A stretch of 64,000 nt of DNA. Source: Sclerodactyla briareus (Eukaryota > Echinodermata > Holothuroidea > Dendrochirotida > Sclerodactylidae). The notes under the pieces were generated by a model that saw only the letters and a program-made list of their open reading frames with translations, had not been told where the DNA came from and ran no database searches. A program made the translations under genes and the position numbers. This document shows, in pieces, positions 26,251-37,560 of the stretch (position 1 is its first letter; each line of letters starts with the position of its first letter). The stretch lies in contig JAODTK010002765.1 in the NCBI GenBank assembly GCA_026419785.1, positions 347,501 to 411,500 on the forward strand, read 5' to 3'.

Positions 26251-28949
26251 TTCTTCCTAGGAAGAATGTTACAGATTTTGCCTTTTCCCCCTTTTTCCTG
26301 AATCACTCCAACAAATGAACCTGCATAAGGGACGTACAGAAGTCCAGGATTTTCCATGAAACCTGAGAAAACCTGATCAAATGAATGACCTTTACTCCTT
26401 TTTACCCACCTAAATCCAGGGCTTAATGGAAGGCTGAGGACATCCTGTCCTGCACATGAATGGCTGCAAACACGCCTTCTATAGATATTATATTATATCC
26501 TGTGGTCAGCTGACATTGGTGGGCCACTTTTGGGATTGTCTCAATAGGTTCTGGAAAATATGTTGAATATAATTCATATTACCTTCATACTGTTAGATAT
26601 GCAGTTCAAGGCATCACCCTTATGGGAATGACTTTCGACTTCCTTCTCTGCAAAGTCTTGCGCACCGTAGATGTTCGCCCTCTCTACCTTTTCTCTATCG
26701 CCACATCTTTGGGCTTGCTTCTCCAAGGTGCTCTATTAGGCCCCCGCCCTTCATCCCATCTCGGTTAACTCGGCTGACAAGCACCATGCACCGATCGATT
26801 ACTGTTTGCTTCCTGCACCCGCCGACCTCCAACCTTTGAATGCCACTACCAATCTGGCCTACTTCTCTCTTCCTACAACCTTCAGCTTTTCAGGTCTATG
26901 ATCACCAAACAAGCGGTCTCTCACTACTCTTTCATAGCCTTTCGATCTTCTTCCTCAAGCGGGCCTATCCAGCCTTATATTAAGCAGGCGAAGACCGCGA
27001 GCTGCAAAGTGAGTAAAGTAGCTCCGGGTATATGGTTTTCTGGGAGACCGGAGCTATTTTTCCAACACCCCCGGGAGCACTACCGAAATATAAATACATA
27101 CCTGGATACCCTGTATTGCCACTCGCCTCAACAAGAATCATGAAGTTGAGACGAGAATGGCCAAGTTGGGATAGGAGGTCGAATGACCCTTAAGGCTCCC
27201 ACATGACATCATCTGCTCTTGAATGTTGACCTGATACCTCAACAACGTCTTACATCATGCAATTAAGAAACGTAGGTTCCGATAATCCAATTCAATCATC
27301 ACCCACCCCCAGCAAATCACGAGCAAGTAAAATCTGTTATTTGATAGGTTTACTTGCCATTGGCTGTGCCGGCTGTCAATTTTTCAAAAAAAGGAAGGAA
27401 CGACGCGCTGGTTTTATCGTGATGGCTATAACCTCACTGAATTTCATGATCCGTTCTTTATCAAATTCGGGAATGTTCTCCTTCTTATTTAGTAACAATT
27501 ATCCTGTCTCTGCAAAAAATTGTGACGATATAGGCCCTCAAAACGCGTTAATCACTTCATCATCATATGAACTGAAAATATAGTAAATAACCATTGTCCG
27601 TTTCTTTTTTCAGCCAAAAATACTGTCAAACCCAGGTGCGGTCCACATCAGGCCGTGTACTACTATCGCACGTTGCTAATACTAGTCAAGTACTATACAC
27701 GGTCTTGCCAAATTTCTCTCCTGTCAAAAAATGCAAAACGTTTGGACGCCGCCGTAACTAGCGCCCAAAGATTTTCATGTGCGCAAAATGACATATTTCA
27801 CGAGAGGAAAAGTTTAACTTTCGAAACATATTGTTTACAATCTTTGTATCATGTATCAGTATCTAATACATAAATTAAAAAAAGTGTCGAAAAAGTTTTG
27901 ATTACATGAACGACGGTATAGGACAGCCGGTCTATTGTGGCCGGTCTGCCCCCGTTGTTGAGAACATTGTAACACATTGCACAAAACCGTTTCCTCCGCG
28001 TGACGTGAATCATTCCCATTAATTCAAGTCTTGTGGGACTAACTGACCAACGTTAGTTCCGTGTTGTTTTCATTACCGATATTCCATTTTCAGATAAAAA
28101 AAAAAAATCTCTTACATTAAACACTGGAAAATTGATGAGAACAAAAAGCTTTGCGTGGGAATTCCCCTCACCATCCTGAGAATATCGCCAAATCAAAATC
28201 AATTCAAATTGCCGTAAATATTTTCCGAATTTGCGGCAAACTAAACCTAAACTGTATTTCTATTCTCACATGGGAATTTTCTGCAATCTGCTCAACGTTA
28301 GGCGAAATCGATGCGATCGATGTTCGGCAGTGTAGCGTTAGGTGTCCATTGGTTAGTTTAAACCTGTGATGAATTTACAGGGCTCTGATTAGTTGGCGGT
28401 CAAATGTTCTAGCATCACAGTGGTTACCAACAACTATATACCAGTTCCGCGAAATAGAGGCTTTTCAATCAGACTCTGTCAAGACGTGGCAATTGCATTG
28501 CGTATGTGAGATGGTGGTCGCGGGCTGTAGCGTAAACAAGTATAATTATTATTCCCCTGCTCTGTGAACACTGTAAAATGAAGACCATTTGAACACTGAG
28601 AAAAGTGATTTTGCAGCATAGAATATTGTCTATATCGTGCAAAGAGCCTGAGAGCTTGAAGTTGAATTAAACTGAGTGATACACGGCTGTGTGCACTGTG
28701 TTGTACTTAATCAACAAGTACAATAAACGATCCCTGGATGTTTTCTAGACATACGTGAATACCAGTACCAAGGCAGCGCCCGCGGCCGGCTCTGAGTGCT
28801 GAATATCACTAGCGCCCGGCGGTACCATTTCTTTGGAGCCGGGCGCGAAACTGGGGGTACCGAGGTAAAATCGCCCGGCGCCCGCTTAATATAAGCCTTG
28901 CCTCATCATAGGTTTAAACCTTTGCCGGTCCTGTGGCCCATTGGTACAG
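26251..28949. other. No gene recognised; GC-rich palindromic patch at its right end
   Basis: Open frames at 26898-27143, 27257-27583 and 27655-27873 have no recognisable domain. At 28770-28890 the sequence turns GC-rich, with complementary words GCGCCCGGC and GCCGGGCGC repeated, which could form hairpins. Confidence 0.4.
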
Positions 28950-29066
28950 AAGAAAATGCTGGAGGACCATTCTAAAAATGGGGCAATAATGGCAGAGGGT
29001 GTCAGTGATGATGGACGCAAACATTCCGGTGAAAATCCAGGCATTCACCTCTTGCGTCTTCCCTAG
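28950..29066 (+). CDS. Candidate small exon, unknown protein
   Basis: A plausible acceptor, CCATTGGTACAG, precedes an open stretch with ATG at 28956 and a stop TAG at 29064. It encodes 36 residues beginning MLEDHSKNGAIMAEGV. The amino-acid composition is protein-like (charged, few low-complexity runs). The stop is followed directly by GTGG, so a donor overlapping the stop is possible. I do not recognise the sequence. It could equally be a chance ORF, and no partner exon was found nearby. Confidence 0.22.
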   Translation, partial: KKMLEDHSKNGAIMAEGVSDDGRKHSGENPGIHLLRLP

Positions 29067-30284
29067 GTGGATCTTGGTTTTCACTTTCATGGTTCTGCAT
29101 TAATGCAGAGGACTTCTGCTCTTGTGTTTTATCACAGAATATTTGCAATAGTTCTTGTCAGCGGCTGTGGAGGCCGTCACGTTGAACGTCCACTCCTACA
29201 GTTTAAGGGTTGGATCCAGATTTTACTGACGTCCTTTTGGACGGACATGAAATGGCAGATCTGGGAGCAGATCGGTTAACCCCTGCCGTGCTTATTTGAG
29301 CACGTGTCCAGAATGGAGACAAGTCATCGACATCTTGAAGATCCTCATTTGGCTACCACCGGAACCTATAGTTAGGAATCGAATCTAATTCAACACCCAA
29401 GTACATAGAGAGACATATGACACCAAGGGATTGCCTTTGACCACCTGAAACCAGAGTCAAAGCTGCTCAGGCCGACTCAGGCAGCAGACGGGTCGATCCA
29501 CAGACACCAAAGATACTGGACATGACACTGACCCATACCCAATCGTCCCATGAGATGTGTCTTCACCTACCAGAAAAAAAGGGGAGAAACTGATTGGGAT
29601 CTGGAGATATATTTGCCGTGGGATTTGATCTCTATGCAGAAGAGTGACACCCACAGACACACACACACACACTAGTCTCTTTCTGAGCTTCGTTCAGGCG
29701 AGATAGTGGAGACATTGGCCACAGCGTTCGAAGACCCTGAGCTATATCCATCTTTGATCGTGTGCTATCGCACCAAGCGAATCCATACAATAACTCTACT
29801 TCACTGGAGGAGTTGAAAAGGAATTCCACCGAAGTAGAGCCTTTTGTCAGAAGCCCAGCTTCAATAAATCCGGGGATTAGTGGACAATGGGGTCCCGCAA
29901 AAACCGAAAACTTTGAAAATTTGCTGACTGATCACTATTTTCTCTCCGATAAAGAAATGATTTTAATAATAATTGCTTGTAATTTGACTGAATTTCTTCT
30001 AGTAGATGAGGTATCACATAATGGCATTCATTTTCAATTCATTTGATGTTTTTATTTGTCCAACATCAAAGGCTGAAATGAAGCTTTGAGGAGTACGCCC
30101 CAATGGAATGAGACAATGGAGGGTGTAGAGTGATTTCTGCAAGAGTGGGTGTAGCTTTGCCAGTGGCCCACCCCCGTTTTGAGGACATACCCAGATTAAA
30201 ACTTGATAAGACAGGAAAGACAGGATCACACATGCCCCCTCGAGAATATATACTGCCGAGATTTTGGAACATTGGCAAAATCAG
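29067..30284. other. No gene recognised; short CA microsatellite
   Basis: A (CA)n run lies at about 29655-29672. ORFs at 29067-29279 and 29762-30046 have no recognised domain. Confidence 0.4.
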
Positions 30285-30500
30285 GGGATATTCTCTACAG
30301 GCCCTGTTAGGCTTGGTGGAGAATCTATCCACGCAAACAAGCTGAGAATAGCGTGCAGAGAATGTTTTCTGAGGCAATCAGGTGGAGTCTTTCAGTGTTG
30401 TGCACCCCTGGTGGGTTTTTTTTTTCTCCTCCAAATGGGAAAAAGCTGTAGAAACTGGTACAGTATTTCACACCTAACACGAGGTCTTGACCATAACCTT
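30285..30500 (+). repeat. Local direct duplication, copy 1
   Basis: This copy aligns with 30743-30945 at an offset of about 458 bp. Shared blocks are 'AGGGGATAT.TTCT', 'GGCTTGGTGG.GAATC', 'AGGAATG/GAATGTTTT', 'CAGTG.TG.GC', a T run followed by CTCCT, and 'AGTATTTCAC.CC'. No coding frame is conserved between copies. Confidence 0.65.
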
Positions 30501-30742
30501 AATAACTACTAGCATTAAAAAAAAAGATGTAAAGTGGCAGCTATCTCTAAATATCTCAAGCTATGAGAGAATCACTACACTAAGGCCCACGGGCTCGAAT
30601 TGATGACCTCGGAGTAAGGAATCCGAAATGTGAACGGAGCCTCGAAATCGCAATTATGTAGCAAATATATAAATCTCTGGCACAAGTCACATCACTCAGA
30701 ATATATTTATGTCCAAAAATTAAAAAAAACAATGAGAAATTT

Positions 30743-30945
30743 CAGGGGATATATTCTTCTAGGACTTGGTGGCGAATCCCAACATGCAAAACAGCTGGAT
30801 TAGCAGTGATAGGAATGTTTTTTGAGCCCATCAGATGAGGGTCTTCAGTGAGTGTGCGCCTTGTGTTTTTTTTTTCCCTCCTGTGCCTGTGGAAAATGCT
30901 AGAGTATTTCACCCCAAATCGAAGGTCTTGAACCATATTCAGATC
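30743..30945 (+). repeat. Local direct duplication, copy 2
   Basis: This is the partner of 30285-30500, in the same orientation and clearly diverged, so the duplication is old. The 240 bp between the copies includes a possible tRNA-like fragment near 30595-30655 ('GGGCTCGAATTGATGACC'). Confidence 0.65.
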
Positions 30946-32214
30946 TGAGACACTCACGATATGCCAAGTAGGTGTACGAGCTGTTGACAATACCAAAACC
31001 AATACAAGTGCTTCATGAATACCCACTCAGCACTGATAGCTATGAATATTCATGTACGCAGCATACCCGTGCGACAGCTGGTCACAAGGCACTTCACCTA
31101 TATCAACTTGGTCCTGAGATTTAGCAGTGGTAACGTACTTCTTGGAAGGCCAACAAGACTGAGCCAGAATATGCCGCCATTGAAGGGCTTCAACACTGGA
31201 AGATCCTGTGCATCAACCTTTGTGGGTCGCTGAATTGAGAAGACGATGTATTGTTGATATATATGATGAAATTGGGAAGACGGGCACAATGCACATGAAT
31301 CAGTGACCTTATGGTCCAACCAAGCTGGGAATATCATATAAGATAGGCAATGTCATGATCACTCTGAAACCTAGTATTGTAGTAGAAACATACATTATAA
31401 CTTTAGGATATATTTCTCAAGATTTGCTTTTTACTTTTGCCATTTAAACTGTCTGTTTCTTCTTCTCTTCCTTTTCACGTTTGGGGGGAGGGGGGGGGGG
31501 GGGTTGCTCTGTGAAATGAACCTAGTCAACAACTGAGAATGGGGCTACTGCATGATAATACACCTGCCCAAATGGGAGCTCATGCCCTATAAAATGCACA
31601 GGTCCTTTTCTTTCACATCAATTTTGTGATGTTTGTGTCCTAATAACATACAGTGAAATTCAGCTTGAGTCTAAAACAAATATTTGTGTGTAGATTTGGT
31701 CATCTCTGAGATTAGACTACTAGACAATCAAGCCCTGATTACATGGAATGGGACAGCGAAACAGAGACCGTAGAGAGAGAGAAATACTTCACCAAATTCA
31801 CCATCATGAAGACTACACTTCGGAACTGCAAACATGCAGCAATGAAGCTTGAATTGGATTGGATTTGCTCAATTTTCGAAGAAAGATCGAAGATTTTGTT
31901 TAGCCAAAATGCTTGCGAACTAGACACTTTGTATGGCAAATGAGAGGACGATGCCGGTTGCAGACCGGTAGCTGTGCTTGCCAGATAACTCAATAATGGC
32001 ATAATTGGGGTGCCGGGTGATAAGGGATAAGTACGAGGCAGTGGAATGATTGGGGTGTTTGCTTTTTCATTAGGTTCGTTCACATGTAAGATTTTTCCTA
32101 TGATTCATTCGTGGTACACTATGCTTTCGAACATGATGCATACAAACTGTGATAGTTTGGCAAATATATTCTAATACGTGTGTATGCCAAATTATTAGCA
32201 ATCGTGCATTTCGC
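30946..32214. other. No gene recognised; G-tract and a repeat shared with 50.3 kb
   Basis: G tracts lie at 31483-31488 and 31490-31503. The 66-codon plus-strand ORF at 31743-31943 looks protein-like but has no recognised domain. Right after it, 'GGCATAATTGGGGTGC' and 'AAGGGATAAGT' (about 31990-32030) match 50335-50380, so part of the stretch is repetitive. Confidence 0.35.
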
Positions 32215-32395
32215 TTCCATTGAAGGACACTGCCGGCTCGGATACAACAAGGTTTTATTATTGCGAATGTAAAACTGTATCTATAGGTCCAAGCCCCATT
32301 TCAATACAATTGAGTAATTGGCCATTACTCACCGTTGTGGAATAATGCTACATCACACATGGGCACCCAAGAAGTTAGGTTATTGTGGCACCCCT
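32215..32395. repeat. Dispersed repeat family A, left-end fragment
   Basis: It matches 16085-16270 in order ('GGCTC.GATACAACA', 'AAAACTGTA.CTAT', 'CCCCATTTCAATACA', then a region around 'CACA.GGGC'). The right half of the element is missing here. Confidence 0.6.
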
Positions 32396-32854
32396 AATTT
32401 TTTCGCCTAATTAGTAGTTAATTTTTTTTTACTTCTTTTCCTCCCATGCTGGCCTACTAATTTTCCTGGTATCCCACACTTCAGTTCAACAGAGGTCATG
32501 CCACTGACCTCCGTCACTGGTAGCAGGTGTGTGTTGGTATCTCCAGCATGTATGTTAATTCTCCCTGTTCTGATGGAGCTGTTGACAGCTGATGGCTAGT
32601 TGTTGGCCCTTGAGGTAATTATGGAGTGATTGTCTCCCCCTGTTAGATTTTTTACTCTTGTCTCTATTTTGACCCCCAGGGAGGTTACTGGTTTTAATGA
32701 CTGGAGTCTTCCTGAAATAGTGCCTCTGTTTTATAGCCCATCAGTGGGTGGTCAACCCTGGTGTTGTATGATCATTACTTTGGTAGTCAACTTGGGAGTT
32801 TAGAGGGAGTTCCTTCGTTCTCGGCCTATATACATAGCCTGCTCATCGAACACC

Positions 32855-32960
32855 TGTACCATTCGCTCAGACACCCCAGCTATTCGGACACATTTGTTTT
32901 TTATTCTATCGGACATGGAGGGAATGTGACATAGAAATTTTTCTAATTTTCCAATTATGG
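32855..32960. repeat. Dispersed ~110 bp repeat, copy 1
   Basis: It shares 'TGTACCATTCGCT', 'CAGCTATTCG', 'GGACATGGAGGGA' and 'GACATAGAAATT' with 35215-35325, in the same order and orientation. The sequence between 32396 and 32854 holds nothing I can name. Confidence 0.7.
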
Positions 32961-33099
32961 TAATCTCATCGTGTTACCTTTTACATTACATTCTATTTGC
33001 ATACCTTGTAATATATGTTTAAGCTTATTTGTGATGGCCTAGATCACACAAACTGTGATGGCCATGGAGCACCACAGATGAGAATTCATTTTATGTATT

Positions 33100-33350
33100 C
33101 ATTATATCCCCCTCGACACTGGAAGTGTCCCGGGATATTATTATGGTTTTGGGTGGTTAGCCGCCGCGTCCCAGGGCTCTGCTGTCACCGGCGGAAACTT
33201 TAATCGTTAGCGCATAATCTTTTCAACACTTATCCGAGTGATTTGAAACTTGGGTACACCATGTCCGCCCAGTGAAGCTCAGATGAGTTCGAAAGTGGTC
33301 ATCACTCGCACTGCAATGCTGGGGTTGCTAATTTGCAATACTTTATTTAG
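33100..33350. repeat. Dispersed repeat family B, copy 1
   Basis: Landmarks shared with 33885-34135 are 'GGGATATTAT', 'TTTTGGGTG', 'TAGCCGCCG', 'CGTTAGCGCATAA', 'CATGTCCGCCC', 'TCGAAAGTGG' and 'CACTGCAATGCTGGGG'. The style (a GC-rich start, then unique-looking AT-rich units) fits an interspersed repeat. No coding frame is shared. Confidence 0.75.
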
Positions 33351-33884
33351 TTGATGCTGGTGTCTGATGTCTTCACTTTCATATAGGCATGTTTGATATC
33401 TGCTAGCTTGGTGGCTATGTCCCTCAACACACCAAGGACCCAGAATATTTGGTCCTCGTCTGATGTGATCCTCCTCCCACTCTAAGCAAATGGTCACCAT
33501 ATCTAGAAGACTTCTTGGCGAACCTCGGGCAAAGCTAACCATTTGCAGAATTATGTTTGCCCTGTCGACTCTGACGCTAGCTTATCTGTTTATTATCAAC
33601 CAATGGTACATTCTTGATTGTTAGGATTTCAGGCTGATTCGAGTACAGTATCATACGACTTGATAGTGAATTATTTACCAGTGTGGTACTTTTGGGATGT
33701 TCAGAATTTACCAAGAAATAGATCAAGCATTCAACTCCCAAGTCATCTTTCTGTCTGCTGTGTGATTCCCAATCTCACATCTCAGTCCCTGTCTGAATGG
33801 AGTTCAGGAAGAGACTCAGCACTTACTTCTGTGTGTGTGTGTGTGTTTGTACACTTCTTACTTGTTAGCCACTATATCCATTAT

Positions 33885-34135
33885 AATCCCCGGCGACCAC
33901 TGGAATCTCCGGGGATATTATGTTTTGGGTGCGTAGCCGCCGTCCAGGCGCCGCCGCCGCCGGACACTTTAGGCGTTAGCGCATAACTCTGAACGCTTTG
34001 TTCCGTTGATCTGAAACGTGGTAACACACATGTCCGCCCTAGTGGCATCTCAGTGATCGAAAGTGGGTCATCACTGCAATGCTGGGGGTTTCCAATTTGC
34101 ATAATTTATGCAATTGCCATTCAGTTTGAACAAAC
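33885..34135. repeat. Dispersed repeat family B, copy 2
   Basis: This is homologous to 33100-33350 in the same orientation, about 0.78 kb downstream. It begins at 'CCCCGGCGACCACTGGAATC' and runs through 'CATAATTTATGCAA'. A (GT)n run at about 33830-33847 lies just upstream, as it does near 56000, where the preceding block 'TTCAGGAAGAGACT' also recurs. Confidence 0.75.
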
Positions 34136-34500
34136 TTGGTTGGTAGGGATTATAGTTATCCCGAAAAATGTGAAGTTCATTTCAAGGTAATCGAATGTCA
34201 AATGCGACATTTATGCCCTTTTTCAACTCGTCAGAATGACAGAACGAAACTTGTGGTTAGGGACTATAGTTGATCCCAAAGAAGAGAATGTGGAGGTCCT
34301 TTCAAGGTCATTCGGGGTCAAATTTGCGAAATTTAATAATAGGATTTTCCAACTTTGTCAGAATTTGATCGAAACTTGAATGGGAGCTACCATTTTTTCT
34401 CCCAAAGTTAGAAGTCATTTCAAAGCCATCGTGTCACTTTGGCATAATTTCATGGCCTATTAACTTTCCATGGATTAAAAACAAAACTTGATGGATGAGT
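34136..34500. repeat. Degenerate tandem repeat, unit ~120 bp
   Basis: Three diverged units start near 34138, 34254 and 34376. Each has 'GGTAGGGA..ATAGTT.ATCCC', 'TTTCAAGGT.AT' and 'GTCAGAAT.GA..GAAACTTG' in order. It continues directly from family B copy 2 and may be part of the same element. Confidence 0.6.
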
Positions 34501-36014
34501 TTATCTTGGTTTCCGACCAAATTGCGGTCTTTATTGGGGTTTAGATACTGCTTTTCCCCACGATTGTCAAAAAGGGGGGATATACATATGGGCGTTTACC
34601 CGCTTACACTGTCTAGTGTATATTCGTGTCGCATTTGTTTATTCTGTTTGCCCCCTGGCTCTACTTTTCATTTGCTGACTATGTGAAGTTGTGTTAGAAT
34701 AACTTGAACCTAACTTAACCACCCCCCCCCCTCTAGTCCCGTGTAGCAACATGACCCTCCCCCTCTTGCTGTGTGGGTTTGAGCCCCCCCATATTTGATT
34801 TGTAAGGGTTTGTCATACCCTATGTTGGATATTGTGTAGAGGAATGACCTTGAGTATTCCCCAGTTGGCTAGAAGTTTGTTGCCATGGCAACCGAGGATC
34901 TAGCATATTAAGGGGTCGTGGCTGTATAGCTTGGGCTTGGTGATTGTAAAGGGTATTTAGTTTATTTGTGCTATGCATTGGCATTGTTTGTGCTGTGTAG
35001 AATAGGGATCCACCCCTAATTATGTTGCTACAGTATCTGGCTGTTGCCAATGTAATAGTTGCTCCTGTATTTTTGCGCTTGCCGAGTATCCCAGACTTGC
35101 TGTCTTGTTTTCTGTGATAACTTTTGGATACAGTCACTGCATGCTGTTGTGATTGGGATCTCTTTTTACCCTACTTTACACTCAAATGCCCCTTCCTATC
35201 TGTGACAATTAATCAAATTGTACCATTCGCTAGACAAAACCTCAGCTATTCGAGACCATTTGTTTTATTCATGGACATGGAGGGAGACGAGACATAGAAA
35301 TTATTCCTAATTTCCAATACTGTCACCTGAAATCCGGAAACTGGGGAGGTTTCTACTCTCTTAACTATGGCGGCTAGTGATCAATGCTACTTCCTAGACT
35401 CATTATCTAAGATGGGTCCATCGTGCCTTTGGGAGTTCCTTGAATGCTCCGTGATGGTTGGTGGACTGTGGTAGGTCTACGCTCCCCCTTCTGCATGGTT
35501 GGGCAACTATGTGCCAACATGCAGGTGTCGGTTGAGGCGTTGGTCGGATGTCGGTGACGTACCTGGATCGTCGCGGACCGTAGGCAGGTGTAATCTGGAG
35601 CGGTGACTGGACTAATACTATGAATTGGAGATCTGGGACCCCTCCATTAGGAGGTTGAATACCTCTTAGCTTACTCCGCTGTTGATGTATAATGTATTGT
35701 GTAGCTTACTAATCCCCAATTACGTTAGTTTTTTGAAGACTTTATCTGCTTTTGTTTTTAATTACTAACACCCATCTGCATTTTTCATGTCCACTTTTTT
35801 AAAAAAATTTTTTTTTTTACTCGATTACATCTGCATTTTTGTTTGTTAGACTATTGTTTCTCTGGTGCCACAGTGCAACAGTGAGTGTGTTGTGTTTTAA
35901 CTCCATATCTTCATAAGTTTCTTAGTGTAGAGGCCTACTTACCTCTGAGTCATGTGGTGCGTTAACGCGTAAGCATGTCCTCATGCCTGGACAAAGCCCT
36001 ACATTATATATTAT
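34501..36014. other. No gene recognised; one short dispersed repeat
   Basis: Position 35215-35325 is the second copy of the ~110 bp repeat at 32855-32960. A C tract lies at about 34722-34731. The minus-strand ORF at 34820-35137 has no recognised domain. Confidence 0.4.
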
Positions 36015-36400
36015 TTTCTTATTTTTGTTGAATAAGTCCAACATTTAGCAGAAGTTCTGTTGTCTTTCTGCCTCACAAAAGTAACCATCAATACCTACCA
36101 ACACACTACAGCATCCTCTCCCATATACTAAATGCTTTCAAAGTCAAAATAATATCTGGTTTTTCTTCTATGTAAATATAATTCAAGGTGATTTTTTTTA
36201 CCAAGGTTGTGCAAGAATGAATATTTATTTTGCAATGATGGGATGCTTTTTGATCTCGTGCAATTCACATGCACAAACGTCAAGGGACTGTGACTTTGTA
36301 ATATAAAGTTCCTATCACGCTCCGGGCTTGGAATGACACTTAGTTTTTATCCCGCTATTATATTAGCCTCTCAATTCTCTGCAGTTGTCCTTTAGTTCAT
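36015..36400. repeat. Dispersed repeat family A, copy 3
   Basis: It matches 16295-16650 ('GAATAAGTCCAACATTTAGC', 'GTAACCATCAA', 'CTACCAAC.CACTAC', 'TGGAATGAC', 'TGCAGTTGTCCTTTA'). The boundary with the ORF that follows is not sharp. Confidence 0.7.
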
Positions 36401-36765
36401 TCATTAATGAGAGACCCTGTCTTGTTCCATCTCTTGCAGTTTCTTTGTCGGTATCTAAATTCGGCTCGCCGCCTCATGCTTCAAATCTCTGCTCCCCCCT
36501 TTCCTCCTCTCTGCCTCCGCTGGGCATCTCCTTATCGACCTTGGAAATGAAGGCAGCTCCGATGACTGCCTCTCCCTCATTCCATGCAGAAGTCTGCCAG
36601 GATGGCTTCAGTGTGTCCATCCTTCATGGGCAAGATCCTGTCAAGAGACAACACACTTCACAGAGTGGCATTCGCAGGAGACTACACTGTGCTTTGCCTG
36701 TCCCTCTGTCTGTGAAGATGATGTTCCTCAAATGCTTGGGAACTGATCGTTTGAACTTGAAGTGA
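36385..36765 (+). CDS. Candidate terminal exon or 3' region, unknown
   Basis: An open frame of about 126 codons ends in TGA at 36763, immediately overlapped by AATAAA. A plausible acceptor, 'TTCCATCTCTTGCAG', sits at about 36425-36439, giving a shorter exon. The C-terminal part (around GIRRRLHCALPVPL) is not low-complexity, but I cannot assign it to a family. The first bases overlap repeat family A, so the upstream part is unlikely to be coding. It could also be a non-coding 3' end. Confidence 0.2.
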   Translation: MSFSSFINERPCLVPSLAVSLSVSKFGSPPHASNLCSPLSSSLPPLGISLSTLEMKAAPMTASPSFHAEVCQDGFSVSILHGQDPVKRQHTSQSGIRRRLHCALPVPLSVKMMFLKCLGTDRLNLK

Positions 36766-36959
36766 ATAAATGTTGTTTGGAAAATATGTCAAGTGTCCAG
36801 GTGGGTAGGATAATGGTAGAGATCATGTGGGGGTTATAAGGATGGTTAGCTGGGCATTTGTTGTTTAGTGTTTCGCCTGAGTTCCACAAGTCAAGGGATG
36901 CCTAATCAGTCAACTTTTTGGCCAACACCATCAACAAATACTACATCATTGGCCAAATA

Positions 36960-37560
36960 GAAATTTCAATCAACACCCAGTGGTTGAGGGTGCGCCCTTC
37001 AACACCTTGGCCTTATATCGTGGTCTGGCAGTCAATATACCATTGGTAACGTAACATCACTCGAAGAATACTTCACTGGTGGTGAAAAGACAATTTTCCC
37101 ACAATGGCCTATTGTGCCCCTTCACTACCTGTGACCTCAACCTCACAAAATCGAGGCTTTCCCCAGCAGTCATTAACCTTGTTCAACGTTGTTGGCTAAC
37201 ATCCATCACATATGACCATCGGGCCAAAAAAGCAATCTCACACAATGGCTGATGGTGCATCTGTAAAAAACGAACTTTGACCTCACGTACCATGGACAAA
37301 GATGTACTGGCTTTCAATGACATTGTAATTGTAACTTTAACACACTCCATTCAAACAACGATCAACAACTGGGAATAAAAAGTCAATTCATACAATGTCC
37401 CAATGACCCCTGTAATGACCTGACCTTGCCAAGTCAGAGATGTTTCCAGGTGGTCAATAACATCGTGTCCCAGTTCTGGGTTGACACCATTTGTAAAATT
37501 ACTGTTTGGGACCCTGAGGGCACTTCTTTTTCACAATGGCAGTATATGAGGCCTTTGCAA
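36960..37560. repeat. Degenerate tandem repeat, unit ~130-150 bp
   Basis: Diverged units share 'AAAAG.CAAT.T..CACAATGGC', 'GACCT.ACCT..CCA/AAA' and 'GTGGTCAATAACAT.GT'. They begin near 37088, 37228, 37379 and 37518. The pattern resembles a family of long-period intronic repeats common in marine invertebrates (recalled, not searched). Confidence 0.5.

Noticed and set aside
28505-28560. THAP-domain start (MVVAGCS)
   Set aside because: The Cys spacing does not fit a THAP zinc finger, and the frame stops within 20 codons.
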